A DNA stretch of 64,000 bases from Pseudomonadota bacterium (GTDB taxonomy: Bacteria > Pseudomonadota > Gammaproteobacteria > Burkholderiales > Burkholderiaceae_C): positions 124,001-188,000 of the forward strand of contig JAJZTW010000001.1 of assembly GCA_021847345.1 (NCBI GenBank), written 5' to 3'. Of this stretch, positions 43,821 to 53,198 are shown piece by piece; within the stretch, counting starts at the first letter, position 1, and the number at the start of each line of letters is the position of its first letter. Below the pieces are notes generated by a model. The model ran no database searches. It was not told where the DNA came from and saw only the letters and a program-made list of their open reading frames with translations. The position numbers were made by a program, and so were the translations under genes.

Positions 43821-44243
43821 ATGAGCAGCCTCAAAGGCTCGAAGACCGAGCAGAACCTGAAGGACGCCTTCGCCGGCGAGTCCATGGCCAACCGGCGCTA
43901 CCTGTATTTCGCCAACAAGGCCGACATCGAGGGACAGAACGACGTCGCCGCGCTGTTTCGCTCCACCGCGGAAGGCGAGACCGGGCACGCCCACGGCCAC
44001 CTCGAATTCCTGGAGACGGTCGGAGACCCGGCCACCGGGCTGCCCATCGGCGCCACGCGCGACAACCTGAAGGCCGCGGTGGCCGGTGAGACCCACGAAT
44101 ACACCGATATGTACCCGGGGATGGCCAAGACCGCGCGCGACGAGGGTTTCGACGAGATCGCCGACTGGTTTTCCACGCTGGCCAAGGCGGAGCGCTCGCA
44201 CGCCAACCGCTACCAGAAGGCGCTCGACGCGCTGACCGACTGA
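43821..44243 (+). CDS. Rubrerythrin-family diiron protein (no rubredoxin domain)
   Basis: A 140-residue four-helix bundle. Diiron ligands are expected in [38 protein letters not shown] and [10 protein letters not shown]. The usual C-terminal rubredoxin [Fe(SCys)4] domain is missing; there is no cysteine at all in the protein. Rubrerythrins reduce hydrogen peroxide, so an external electron donor is needed, and the Fe-S protein encoded next is the obvious candidate. A GAGGAG ribosome site lies before ATG 43821. This is the first gene of a three-gene set with the Fe-S protein and DUF3501. Confidence 0.92.
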   Translation: MSSLKGSKTEQNLKDAFAGESMANRRYLYFANKADIEGQNDVAALFRSTAEGETGHAHGHLEFLETVGDPATGLPIGATRDNLKAAVAGETHEYTDMYPGMAKTARDEGFDEIADWFSTLAKAERSHANRYQKALDALTD

Positions 44244-44418
44244 TCCGCTGTGAACACGACCGTCGCGGCCTCGCGGCCCTGACGGTTGCCGGATGCGTGT
44301 CGCGCCGGGGCGGACCCGCCCCTGTCGCGACGCGGCATGGCCCCGCGGCGGCCTGCCCGTGCGGCGCCATGCTCCCCGTGGACGACGGGCGCTTGCGCCC
44401 GCGCTGGAGGCTTGCACG

Positions 44419-45768
44419 ATGAGCACGCGCGAAGGCAACCTGGAAGCCCCGACCCGGCACCCGCTGGACTGGCTCAGCGACGAGTTCCACGACGAGGCGG
44501 CCTGCCTGCGGGAGCTCGAGCGGGTGTTCGACATCTGCCACGGTTGCAGGCGCTGCGTGTCGCTGTGCCGGGCCTTTCCCACGCTGTTCGACCTGATCGA
44601 CGAGGGCAGCAGCGGGGAGCTGGACGCGGTGGACAAGGCCGATTACTGGAAGGTGGTCGACCAGTGCTACATCTGCGACCTGTGCTACATGACCAAGTGC
44701 CCCTACGTGCCGCCGCATGCGTGGAACGTCGACTTCCCGCACACCATGCTGCGCGCCAAGGCGATCCAGTTCCGCCAGGGCAAGGTGTCGCGCGCCAGCC
44801 GGCTGCTGGCGGCCACCGACGTGCACGGCAAGCTGGCCGGCATCCCCATCGTGGTGCAGGCGGTCAACGCGGTGAATCGCCAGCCGGCCGCGCGCGCCGT
44901 GCTGGAAAAGGCCGTGGGCGTCGACCGTCGCGCCTGGATCCCCGAGCTCGCCGCGCGCACCCTGCGCGCCAGCGCGCCGGCGTCGCGGGTGACGCAGCCG
45001 GTCGACGGCGAGCGAACTCCGGGTCGGGTCGCGGTGTTCTCCACCTGTTTCATCAACTACAACGAGCCCGGCATCGGGCTCGACCTGCTCAAGGTGCTCG
45101 AGCACAACGACGTGGCCTGGGAGCTGGTGCACAAGGAGCGCTGCTGCGGCATGCCCCAGCTCGAGCTCGGCGACCTGCAGGGCGTCGAGCGGGCGATGCG
45201 CGCCAACATCCCGGTGCTGGCGCGCCATGCGCGCGAAGGTCGCGCGATCCTCGCCGGGGTTCCGTCGTGCACCCTGATGTTCAAGCAGGAGCTGCCGCTG
45301 CTTTTCCCCGACGACCCCGACGTGCTGGCGGTACGCGACGCCATGTGGGATCCCTTCGAGTACCTCGTGGCACGCCACCGCGACGGGCTGCTGAAGACGG
45401 ATTTCCGGCATTCGCTGGGCCGCGTGGCCTACCAGATACCCTGCCACGCCCGGGTGCAGAACATCGGCCGCAAGACCGAGGAGATGTTCAAGCTGGTCGC
45501 CGCTGCCACCGAGCTGGAGTTCACGACCATCGAGCGCTGTTCGGGACACGCCGGCACCTACGGCGTGAAGAAGGCCCACCATGCCGACGCGATGAGCATC
45601 GGCAAGCCGGTGTTCAAGGCGATGGCCGCAGCGCAACCCGACTACATCGGATCCGACTGCCCGCTGGGCGGGCACCACATCGCGCAGGGCGTGGCCGAGC
45701 TCGGCGGCGAGCGCCAGCCGCGGCTGGCACACCCGCTGAGCCTGCTGCGCATGGCCTACGGGCTGTGA
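44419..45768 (+). CDS. GlpC/HdrD-like iron-sulfur oxidoreductase subunit
   Basis: A 449-residue soluble Fe-S protein. Two N-terminal 4Fe-4S sites are seen: CHGCRRCVSLC (about 40-50) and CYICDLCYMTKCP (about 81-93). Two CCG-type regions follow. The first is canonical (STCFINYNE, then ERCCGMPQLELGD). The second is altered: CHARVQN, then ERCSGHAGTYG, where CCG would be expected, and DCPLGGHH. No membrane segment is present. It probably passes electrons to the adjacent rubrerythrin. A 175-bp gap separates it from that gene and 25 bp from DUF3501. Related proteins are often called heterodisulfide reductase-related. Confidence 0.85.
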   Translation: MSTREGNLEAPTRHPLDWLSDEFHDEAACLRELERVFDICHGCRRCVSLCRAFPTLFDLIDEGSSGELDAVDKADYWKVVDQCYICDLCYMTKCPYVPPHAWNVDFPHTMLRAKAIQFRQGKVSRASRLLAATDVHGKLAGIPIVVQAVNAVNRQPAARAVLEKAVGVDRRAWIPELAARTLRASAPASRVTQPVDGERTPGRVAVFSTCFINYNEPGIGLDLLKVLEHNDVAWELVHKERCCGMPQLELGDLQGVERAMRANIPVLARHAREGRAILAGVPSCTLMFKQELPLLFPDDPDVLAVRDAMWDPFEYLVARHRDGLLKTDFRHSLGRVAYQIPCHARVQNIGRKTEEMFKLVAAATELEFTTIERCSGHAGTYGVKKAHHADAMSIGKPVFKAMAAAQPDYIGSDCPLGGHHIAQGVAELGGERQPRLAHPLSLLRMAYGL

Positions 45769-45793
45769 ACCGCACGGCCAAGGGAGCGTCGAC

Positions 45794-46381
45794 ATGAACA
45801 AACCCACCCCCGACACCCTGCTGGGCCTGGAGGCCTATGCGCGCCAGCGCGCCGCGCTGCGCGCTGCGATCATCCCGCACCGCAGGCTGCGCAGCGTGCA
45901 CCTGGGCGAGCACATCACGCTGCAATTCGAGGACGAAGCCACCATCCGCTACCAGATCCAGGAGATGCTTCGCATCGAGAAGATCTTCGAGCCGCAGGGC
46001 ATCCAGGACGAGATCGACGCCTACGCGCCGTTGATCCCGGATGGCGCCAACTGGAAGGCGACCATGCTGCTGGAGTACCCCGACGTCGAGCAGCGCAGAC
46101 GCGAACTGGCGCGCCTGGTGGGCATCGAGGACCACGTGTACGTGGACGTCGACGCCTGCCCCCGCACGCTTGCGAAGGCCGACGAGGACCTGGAGCGCGA
46201 AACCCCGGACAAGACCTCGGCGGTGCATTTCCTGCGCTTCGATTTCGCGCCGGCGACCATCCGCGCCATGCGCGCCGGCGCCGCGATCCACATCGGTTGC
46301 GAACATCCCCACTACACTTCCCGCGAGGCCGTCGGCGCGGCGACCCGCGACGCCCTGCTGCGCGACCTCGACCCGCAATGA
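45794..46381 (+). CDS. DUF3501 family protein
   Basis: A 195-residue soluble protein of unknown function. The family starts LxLExYxxxRxxxRxxIIxHRxxR (here GLEAYARQRAALRAAIIPHRRLR) and contains GEHITLQFEDEATIRYQIQEMLRIEKIF. A YVDVDAC and a late IHIGCEHPHY segment offer possible Cys/His metal ligands. It occurs together with rubrerythrin and the CCG-type Fe-S protein in this order, suggesting a third component of the same peroxide- or iron-related system. It is followed by yaaA after 21 bp. Confidence 0.85.
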   Translation: MNKPTPDTLLGLEAYARQRAALRAAIIPHRRLRSVHLGEHITLQFEDEATIRYQIQEMLRIEKIFEPQGIQDEIDAYAPLIPDGANWKATMLLEYPDVEQRRRELARLVGIEDHVYVDVDACPRTLAKADEDLERETPDKTSAVHFLRFDFAPATIRAMRAGAAIHIGCEHPHYTSREAVGAATRDALLRDLDPQ

Positions 46382-46402
46382 CCCCCTGACGAGGACGCCC
46401 CG

Positions 46403-47182
46403 ATGCTGCTGGCCCTGTCTCCGGCCAAGACCCTGGACATGGAGGCGGCGACCCCGCCGCTACCCACCACCCTGCCCCGCTTCATCCCCGATTCCGCGCG
46501 CCTGATCGCCATCCTGCGCGAGCTGGCCCCGCCACGCCTGAGCAGCCTGATGGGCATTTCCGACCGACTCGCCGTGCTCAACGCGCAGCGCTACGCGGCC
46601 TGGTCGGAACATTTCGACGCGGCCAACAGCCGCCCGGCGATTCTCGCGTTCGCCGGCGATGTCTACACCGGACTCGACGCCGCGCACCTGGCTCCCGCGG
46701 ACCTGCGCTGGGCGCAGGACCACGTGGTCATGCTCAGCGGCCTGTACGGCGTGCTGCGCCCGCTGGACCTGATGCAGGCCTACCGCCTCGAAATGGGAAC
46801 GCGCCTGGACAACCCGGCGGGGCGTGACCTGTACGCGTTCTGGGGTTCGCGCATCGCCGACGCGCTGCGCGAGCAACTGGGCTCGCATCGACACAAGGTG
46901 CTGCTGAACCTGGCGTCCGAGGAGTATTTCCGCGCAGTCGACCGCAGCGCGCTGGGCCTGCCGGTGATCGACGTCGTGTTCCAGGAGGGCGATGGCGGGC
47001 GCTGGCGCATCGTCGGCGTGCACGCCAAGCGCGCGCGCGGCCTGATGGCGCGCTGGATCATCCAGCAGCGCGCCGACCAGCCCGAGCAGATCCAGGGCTT
47101 CGACTCCGAAGGCTATGCCTGGGCCCCGCAGGCCTCGGACGCCACGCGCTGGGTGTTCCGGCGCGAGCGCCGCAGCGCCTGA
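46403..47182 (+). CDS. yaaA: Peroxide stress protein YaaA (DUF328)
   Basis: A 259-residue DNA-binding-fold protein that in E. coli lowers free iron and protects DNA during hydrogen peroxide stress. Family features are LLALSPAKTLD at the N-terminus, AFAGDVYTGLDA, LSGLYGVLRPLDLMQAYRLEMG and NLASEEYF. It is 21 bp after the DUF3501 gene and probably cotranscribed, which adds a second peroxide-linked function to this cluster. Confidence 0.94.
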   Translation: MLLALSPAKTLDMEAATPPLPTTLPRFIPDSARLIAILRELAPPRLSSLMGISDRLAVLNAQRYAAWSEHFDAANSRPAILAFAGDVYTGLDAAHLAPADLRWAQDHVVMLSGLYGVLRPLDLMQAYRLEMGTRLDNPAGRDLYAFWGSRIADALREQLGSHRHKVLLNLASEEYFRAVDRSALGLPVIDVVFQEGDGGRWRIVGVHAKRARGLMARWIIQQRADQPEQIQGFDSEGYAWAPQASDATRWVFRRERRSA

Positions 47183-47217
47183 GCGCGGGCCTCTTCCACT
47201 GGCGCCATCGGCTGTTG

Positions 47218-47223
47218 TATGAT
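47218..47223 (+). promoter_or_regulatory. -10 element of the tRNA-Ala gene
   Basis: TATGAT 13 bp before the mature tRNA 5' end. A matching -35 is weak (TTCCAC at 47194-47199, 18-bp spacing). Confidence 0.45.
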
Positions 47224-47235
47224 TTCGCTTCTTTC

Positions 47236-47311
<76 letters not shown>

Positions 47312-47320
47312 CCGATTCGG

Positions 47321-47360
47321 AAAGCCAGGCCGTCGTGCCAACGACGGCCTGGCTTTTTTT
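47321..47360 (+). terminator. Intrinsic terminator of the tRNA-Ala gene
   Basis: A 12-bp stem GCCAGGCCGTCG/CGACGGCCTGGC with a 6-nt loop, extended to 15 bp by A-T pairs and followed by TTTTTTT. This is a textbook factor-independent terminator. Confidence 0.95.
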
Positions 47361-47498
47361 CGTTCCGGGAAATCGTGGGAGACGTCACCCACAAAGGTTA
47401 CCCATACAAAACATGTGGGATTAACGCTTGTGCCGCGCCAGCGCGTCCGACTGGCTAGCATTCGTCGGGCCTTTCACCCCCCACTCGGAGACAAGCTC

Positions 47499-47999
47499 AT
47501 GGCACAGGTCACGCTGCGCGGCACCCCCATCGACGTCCACGGCACGCTGCCCGTACCCGGTTCCGCGGCGCCATCCCTGCGCCTGACCGACAAGACACTG
47601 GCCGACGTCGGGCTCGACGCCTGGGCCGGCAAGCGCAAGGTGCTCAACATCGTGCCGTCGCTGGACACTCCGACCTGCGCGCAATCCACCCGGCATTTCA
47701 ACCAGCAGGCGTCGAGCCTGGACAACACCGTGGTGCTGGTGGTTTCGGCGGACCTGCCCTTCGGCGCCAGCCGTTTCTGCAGTGTCGAGGGCCTGGACAA
47801 CGTGGTCACCCTGTCGACCTTCCGCAATCCGGAATTCCTGTCCACCTGGGGCGTGCAGATGACCAGCGGCCCGCTGCGCGGACTGACGGCGCGCGCCGTC
47901 GTGGTGCTGGATACCGACAATCGCGTGCTGCACAGCGAACTCGTGCCGGAAATCGCGCAGGAGCCCGATTACGCGGCGGCCATCGCGTCACTGCGCTGA
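47499..47999 (+). CDS. tpx: Thiol peroxidase Tpx
   Basis: A 166-residue atypical 2-Cys peroxiredoxin reducing hydrogen and organic peroxides with thioredoxin. The peroxidatic Cys lies in [15 protein letters not shown] and the resolving Cys in [12 protein letters not shown]. The N-terminus [18 protein letters not shown] is typical. It has its own start region after the tRNA terminator. Near it lie an upstream GTGGG-N8-CCCAC dyad (47374-47391) and a short AT-rich stretch, which may be its control region. It extends the oxidative-stress character of the segment from 43821. Confidence 0.96.
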   Translation: MAQVTLRGTPIDVHGTLPVPGSAAPSLRLTDKTLADVGLDAWAGKRKVLNIVPSLDTPTCAQSTRHFNQQASSLDNTVVLVVSADLPFGASRFCSVEGLDNVVTLSTFRNPEFLSTWGVQMTSGPLRGLTARAVVVLDTDNRVLHSELVPEIAQEPDYAAAIASLR

Positions 48000-48151
48000 A
48001 TGCCTCGCTCGCGCCTGCCAGGCCGCGCCCCGCGCGGGGCAGGCGCGCGGACGCAGGCATTACATTGTGGGCTGAACCGGAATCCCGCGACACCGCAGCG
48101 CCATCGCTGCCGCCGTCGGCGAGCCGCTCCCCTCGACCCTCCCGTGCTCCC

Positions 48152-49105
48152 ATGTCCTGCCTGATCTGCGGCTCCCTCGCCTTCGACTCCATCGCCAACT
48201 TCGAAGGCCGCTTCGCCGAACACATCCTGCCCGACAAGATCCACGTGCTCAACGTGGCGTTCCTGGTTCCCAGCCTGCGTCGCGATTTCGGCGGCTGCGC
48301 CGGCAACATCGCCTACACGGTCAAGGCGCTGGGTGGCGAACCGGTGGTGCTGGCGGCTCTCGGCGCGGACGGCGGCGACTACGAGCAGCGCCTGGACGCG
48401 CTGGGCATTTCGCGCGACCACGTGCGCGTGGTGCCGGGCAGCCACACGGCGCAGGCGCACATCATCACCGACCTGGACAACAACCAGATCACCTCCTTCC
48501 ACCCGGGGGCCATGCAGTTCGCGCACACCCAGCCGGCTCCGTCGCTGCCGCAGCTGCGCCTGGGGATCATCGCTCCCGACGGACGCCAGGGCATGATCGA
48601 GCATGCCGAGCAGATGGCCGCCGCCGGCGTGCCCTTCGTGTTCGACCCGGGGCAGGGGCTGCCCATGTTCGGCCGTCCCGAACTGCGCCGCTTCGTCGAG
48701 CTCGCGTCCTGGGTGGTGGTCAACGACTACGAAGCCGCGATGCTGTCGGAGCGCTGCGAGTGGAGCCTGGAACACATCGCATCGCAGGTGCGCGGCCTGG
48801 TGGTCACGCGCGGCGCCCACGGCTGCGACGTCTACGAGAACGGTGCCAGCACCCGCGTGGCGGCACGCCCGGCGCAGCAGGTCGTCGACCCCACCGGCTG
48901 CGGCGACGCGTTCCGTGGCGCGCTGCTGTGGGCGCTCGAGGCCGAATGGCCGCTGCTCGACGCCTGTCGCCTGGGCAATGTGCTGGGCGCGCGCAAGGTC
49001 GCCTGCAGCGGCCCGCAGAACCACCTGGTCACGCTGGAACAGGCGCTCGAGGATTTCCACGCGGCCTACGGCGCGGCACCGGCGAAGACCCAGCGCGCGG
49101 CCTGA
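48152..49105 (+). CDS. PfkB-family carbohydrate/nucleoside kinase
   Basis: A 317-residue ribokinase-superfamily enzyme. The N-terminal GSLAFDSIANFEGRF and the glycine pair FGGCAGNIAYT bind substrate; the C-terminal catalytic signature VDPTGCGDAFRGALL holds the base Asp. The N-terminal form matches the group annotated as adenosine-kinase-like in Betaproteobacteria, but adenosine versus a sugar cannot be decided here. The preceding 150 bp is non-coding. The gene is followed by a separate MFS gene 154 bp downstream. Confidence 0.85.
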   Translation: MSCLICGSLAFDSIANFEGRFAEHILPDKIHVLNVAFLVPSLRRDFGGCAGNIAYTVKALGGEPVVLAALGADGGDYEQRLDALGISRDHVRVVPGSHTAQAHIITDLDNNQITSFHPGAMQFAHTQPAPSLPQLRLGIIAPDGRQGMIEHAEQMAAAGVPFVFDPGQGLPMFGRPELRRFVELASWVVVNDYEAAMLSERCEWSLEHIASQVRGLVVTRGAHGCDVYENGASTRVAARPAQQVVDPTGCGDAFRGALLWALEAEWPLLDACRLGNVLGARKVACSGPQNHLVTLEQALEDFHAAYGAAPAKTQRAA

Positions 49106-49259
49106 GGCACAACAGGCGCGGCCCGCCCGGGCTCGGGCGGCACTGCAAGCGCCGCCACGGCGCGGCGGGCAGAAAAACCCGACGCGTCGTACAGTGACTG
49201 TTTCGCCGTGCGCGCGCCAGCCCGCGTGCCGCACGGTCGCCAACCAGCACCCGTCACGC

Positions 49260-50495
49260 ATGTCCCAGACCGCCACCGCAGGCGCCGTCCCGCGCACCCA
49301 GTTCCCGGTGCTCGGCGCCATCAGTCTCTCGCACCTGATCAACGACATGATGCAGTCGTTGATGCTGGCCATCTACCCGCTGCTCAAGGGCAACCTGCAC
49401 CTGAGTTTCGGGCAGATCGGGCTGATCACCCTGACCTACCAGATCACCGCGTCGATCCTGCAACCTCTGGTCGGGCTGTACACGGACCGCAAGCCGCGCC
49501 CCTACTCCCTTTCGCTCGGCATGGGCTTCACCTTCGTCGGACTGCTGCTGCTGTCGCGTGCCGACAGCTTCGGCCATGTGCTGATGGCCGCGTCCTGCGT
49601 CGGCATGGGTTCGTCGATCTTCCACCCCGAATCGTCGCGCGTGGCGCGCATGGCGTCGGGCGGACGCCATGGCCTGGCACAGTCGATCTTCCAGGTCGGA
49701 GGCAACGCCGGAACGGCGCTCGGCCCGCTGCTCGCCGCGGCGATCATCGTCAGTCACGGCCAGCGCTCGGTGGCGTGGTTCTCCGCCGCCGCGCTGGTGG
49801 GCATGGTGCTGCTCGCGCTGGTCGGGCGCTGGGCCGCGCATCATCTCGTGGCGGCTCGCAAGCGCGCCGCCGCGCGCCCGGCCCAGGCACACCCGCCAGC
49901 CCTTGTGCGGCGCACCATGGGCGTACTGCTGGCGCTGGTGTTCTCCAAGTTCTTCTACCTGGCCTCGATCAACTCCTACCTGATCTTTTTCCTGCAGCAG
50001 CGCTTTGCCATCTCGGTGCGCGACGCGCAGCTGCACCTGTTCATCTTCCTGGCGTCGGTGGCTGCCGGCACGCTGCTCGGCGGCCCGATCGGCGACCGCA
50101 TCGGGCGCAAGCGCGTGATCTGGGTGTCGATCCTCGGCGTGGCGCCGTTCACGCTGGCCCTGCCGTACGCGAGCCTCGACATGTCGGCGGCATTGACGGC
50201 GGTGATCGGCTTCGTGCTGGCGTCCGCGTTCCCCGCCATGGTCGTGTACGCCCAGGAGCTCATGCCGGGCAAGGTCGGCGCGGTGTCCGGACTGTTCTTC
50301 GGGCTGGCCTTCGGGCTCGGCGGCATCGGCGCGGCCGCGCTGGGGCAGCTCGCCGACCTGATCGGCATCGTCGGCGTGTACAAGGTGTGCTCGTTCCTGC
50401 CGCTCATCGGCCTGCTGGCGGCCTTGCTTCCCGACCTGCACGCACCCGCCAGGCCGGCTGTCGCGCAAGGCGCGGGAGCGCAGGGCGCGGCGTAG
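49260..50495 (+). CDS. Fosmidomycin-resistance-like MFS exporter
   Basis: A 411-residue major facilitator with 12 predicted membrane segments split by a basic loop near residues 195-220. Family features of Fsr: SLSHLINDMMQSLMLAIYPLLK at helix 1, YQITASILQPLVGLYTDRKPRPYSL, GMGSSIFHPESSRVARMASGGRHGLAQSIFQVGGN, and ELMPGKVGAVSGLFFGLAFGLGGIGAA. In E. coli, Fsr exports fosmidomycin; the native substrate is unknown. It is convergent with the SIMPL gene. Confidence 0.9.
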   Translation: MSQTATAGAVPRTQFPVLGAISLSHLINDMMQSLMLAIYPLLKGNLHLSFGQIGLITLTYQITASILQPLVGLYTDRKPRPYSLSLGMGFTFVGLLLLSRADSFGHVLMAASCVGMGSSIFHPESSRVARMASGGRHGLAQSIFQVGGNAGTALGPLLAAAIIVSHGQRSVAWFSAAALVGMVLLALVGRWAAHHLVAARKRAAARPAQAHPPALVRRTMGVLLALVFSKFFYLASINSYLIFFLQQRFAISVRDAQLHLFIFLASVAAGTLLGGPIGDRIGRKRVIWVSILGVAPFTLALPYASLDMSAALTAVIGFVLASAFPAMVVYAQELMPGKVGAVSGLFFGLAFGLGGIGAAALGQLADLIGIVGVYKVCSFLPLIGLLAALLPDLHAPARPAVAQGAGAQGAA

Positions 50496-50540
50496 CCGGC
50501 ACCGGCGGCAGCGCTGCGTAGGGCGCATGCTTGCTCCTTC

Positions 50541-51287
50541 TCAGTGCAGCAGGCGTACGCTGCCGTCCACGCTGACGCTGAGTTCACGCGCACCGGGTTG
50601 CACGGCCATCGGCGGCGGCGCACCGGGGCCCGAGCGCATGGCCATCAGCAACGGCCGGGGCTGCGGCTCGGCGCCCTGCAGATCCCCGAGGTGCACGCTG
50701 CCCAGCGTGTACGAGCTGTAGCCGAAGTCCCGCGCCGCCGATTGCACGCGAGCACGAAACGCGGCGATCGCGAGCGCGCTCAGATGCTCGAGCTCCCGTT
50801 CGCGCAGCTGCGCCGACAAATCGCTGGAAACCGACTCCACCTGCAGCGTGGCACCGAGCTGCCCGAGCAGGCGCGCCAGGGCATCGGCGTCGGCGGTGCG
50901 CAGGCGCAGCTCGGCCCGCACCGTCCAGCCGTCCTGGCGAGCCGTGCCGCCGGTGTCGACCCAGCGCGGCTGCGTGGTGATGCCGCCGGTGCTGGCCTGC
51001 ACACCCTGCACGGCGCCGGCGCGGCGCAACGCCGCGTCGATACGCGACGCCACGTCGGCATTGAGCGCTGCCAGGTCGCTGCCCTGCGCAACCGCGGCGA
51101 GCAGCGCGACCGTGCGATCGGGCACCACCTCGACGCTGGCCCGGGCCTCGAGCTGCAGCACTCCGGCAGGTGGCGCATCGGCGGCGAAGGCCGGTGCGGC
51201 GGCGAAGGTCTGCGCGGCTGCGAACAGGCAAAGGGCCGTGGACAGCGCGCGGCGCGCAGGCAGGGGCAATCTCGGGGTCGGGCGCAT
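50541..51287 (-). CDS. SIMPL-domain (DUF541) exported protein
   Basis: A 248-residue protein with a signal peptide (about 1-36, ending AFAA) and a SIMPL/DUF541 domain over the rest (LQLEARASVEVVPDRTVALLAAVAQG; DLSAQLRERELEHLSALAIAAFRARVQSAARDFGYS). Family members such as E. coli YggE reduce oxidative stress by an unknown route. It is divergent from the DegQ-type protease with 211 bp between, so both could share an envelope-stress control region. Confidence 0.88.
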   Translation of the reverse strand: MRPTPRLPLPARRALSTALCLFAAAQTFAAAPAFAADAPPAGVLQLEARASVEVVPDRTVALLAAVAQGSDLAALNADVASRIDAALRRAGAVQGVQASTGGITTQPRWVDTGGTARQDGWTVRAELRLRTADADALARLLGQLGATLQVESVSSDLSAQLRERELEHLSALAIAAFRARVQSAARDFGYSSYTLGSVHLGDLQGAEPQPRPLLMAMRSGPGAPPPMAVQPGARELSVSVDGSVRLLH

Positions 51288-51498
51288 CGGGAACTCCTCG
51301 GGTGAAGGCTCGGGAACAGGCTGTGCGCCACACCGTACGCCGGCGCCGCTCCGCGCTCAAGGGTTCGCCCATGCGCAGTGGGGTCGTCACGCGCGGTCGC
51401 CCGGGTCGGGCACCCTTAAGGTCCCCCTAAGAAGCGCCCGGCATCATTTGCACCATCGGATCGACATGCCTGGATTGCAGATCAGGAGCTTTGCCATC
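51288..51498. other. Divergent regulatory region, SIMPL gene and protease
   Basis: 211 bp between two divergent envelope genes. It contains CCCTTAAGG and CCCCCTAAG elements near 51413-51430 and an AGGAG ribosome site at 51484-51488 for the protease. I cannot assign a sigma factor. Confidence 0.35.
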
Positions 51499-52983
51499 AT
51501 GACCACCAAGAACTCCCGAATCCTGACCGCCGTCGCCCTGTGCACGGCCATCGCCACCGGCGGCTTCGCGATGTACCAGACCAGCTACGCCGGCAGCACG
51601 CCTGCCGTGCGCCTGGACAACAAGTCGCTGCCTCTGTTCAACAACCCGCCGGCGGCCGTGGGCCAGGCGGCGGCCGTGGGCGGCCCGAACTTCTCGGCCA
51701 TCGTCAAGCGCTTCGGCCCCACCGTGGTGCACATCAACGTGCGTGGCGAGACGATGGCCACCGGCGGCCCCGACATGTCGCAGGTGCCGCCGCAACTGCG
51801 CAATTCGCCGTTCTTCCAGTTCTTCCAGCAGTTCCAGAACCAACCGGCTCACCAGGTGCCCACCGAAGGCCTGGGCTCGGGGTTCATCATCAGCTCGGAC
51901 GGGCTGGTGCTGACCAACGCGCACGTGGTCAAGGGCGCGAAGTCGGTCACCGTGACCCTGACCGACCATCGCAGCTACAAGGCCAAGGTGCTGGGCGCGG
52001 ACACCAAGACCGACATCGCCGTGATCAAGATCGACGCGCACAACCTGCCCACGGTGCGCATCGGCGATCCGTCGAAGCTCGACGCGGGCGACTGGGTGCT
52101 GGCCATCGGCTCGCCGTACGGCTTCTACAACACGGTCACCGCCGGCATCGTCAGCGCCAAGAGCCGCGCGCTGCCCGACGACAGCATGGTGCCGTTCATC
52201 CAGACCGACGTCGCCGTCAACCCGGGCAACTCCGGCGGGCCGCTGTTCAATACCCAGGGCGAAGTAGTGGGTATCAATTCCCAGATCTTCACCCAGACCG
52301 GCGCCTTCGAGGGACTGTCGTTCGCGATCCCGATCAACGTGGCCGAGAAGGTCGCGCGCCAGATCATCGAGCACGGCCATGTCGAGCATGCCCGACTGGG
52401 CATCGCGGTGCAGACGGTGACCCAGCAGCTGGCCAACTCCTTCGGGCTGCAGACCCCGCGCGGCGCGCTGGTGGCCCAGGTGACCGACGGCAGCCCGGCG
52501 GCGAAGGCCGGACTCAAGGCCGGGGACATCATCCTCAGCGTCAACGGGCAGCCGGTGAATGACTCGTCCGACCTGCCGATGATGATCGGGCTCATGCGCC
52601 CGGGCCAGAAGGTCCAGCTCGGGGTGTGGACCAACCATCGCCAGACCACCGTCGACGCCACGCTGGGCAACTTCAACGAGGGCTCGATCGTCGCCGATGC
52701 GGGCCAGGGTGCGACCGGCCACGGCCTGGGACTGCAGGTTCGACCGCTGAATCCGAACGAGCTGGCGCAGGCCCAGGTCTCGGGCGGCCTGCTGGTGCAG
52801 GGCGTGTCGGGTCCTGCCGAGGCGGCGGGCGTGCAGCCGGGCGACATCCTGCTGGCCATCGACGGCAAGCCGGTGCGCAGCGTGGCACAGGTGCGCGCCA
52901 TGCTCAAGGGCGCCGGCAACACGGTGGCGCTGCTGATCCAGCGCGGCAGCAATCGCATCTTCGTGCCGGTGGACATGGGGTGA
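51499..52983 (+). CDS. DegP/DegQ-family periplasmic serine protease (Do-like)
   Basis: A 494-residue HtrA protease/chaperone for misfolded envelope proteins. An N-terminal signal or anchor segment (about 8-31) is followed by the trypsin-like domain with catalytic His142 (TNAHVVKGA), Asp172 (KTDIAVIK) and Ser245 (NPGNSGGPLF). Two PDZ domains lie at about 290-375 and 400-490 (AGLKAGDIILSVNGQPV and AGVQPGDILLAIDGKPV). AGGAG 10 nt before ATG 51499 decides the start over an in-frame ATG at 51466. It could equally be named MucD or DegQ. It ends at a strong terminator. Confidence 0.93.
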   Translation: MTTKNSRILTAVALCTAIATGGFAMYQTSYAGSTPAVRLDNKSLPLFNNPPAAVGQAAAVGGPNFSAIVKRFGPTVVHINVRGETMATGGPDMSQVPPQLRNSPFFQFFQQFQNQPAHQVPTEGLGSGFIISSDGLVLTNAHVVKGAKSVTVTLTDHRSYKAKVLGADTKTDIAVIKIDAHNLPTVRIGDPSKLDAGDWVLAIGSPYGFYNTVTAGIVSAKSRALPDDSMVPFIQTDVAVNPGNSGGPLFNTQGEVVGINSQIFTQTGAFEGLSFAIPINVAEKVARQIIEHGHVEHARLGIAVQTVTQQLANSFGLQTPRGALVAQVTDGSPAAKAGLKAGDIILSVNGQPVNDSSDLPMMIGLMRPGQKVQLGVWTNHRQTTVDATLGNFNEGSIVADAGQGATGHGLGLQVRPLNPNELAQAQVSGGLLVQGVSGPAEAAGVQPGDILLAIDGKPVRSVAQVRAMLKGAGNTVALLIQRGSNRIFVPVDMG

Positions 52984-53106
52984 CCCCGGTTCAGCAGCAC
53001 CAGCCCGCGCAGGCGGGCAAGAATCCCCGGACGGCGCCGGCAACGCCGCCCGGGACCTCCTGACCGGGGCTTCCCGGCCAGGCCTCAAGCGAGCGGCAAG
53101 CGATTA

Positions 53107-53136
53107 CGGCGGGGAGATCTCCCCGCCGCTTTTTTT
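53107..53136 (+). terminator. Intrinsic terminator of the protease gene
   Basis: CGGCGGGGAGA and its exact complement form a 22-bp uninterrupted palindrome (53107-53128), followed by TTTTTTT (53130-53136). Confidence 0.9.
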
Positions 53137-53198
53137 GCCCCATGCCGCAGCTACCATGACGCCTGCCCCTTCGTCGCCGGTTCCCGGAGCCATATCGC

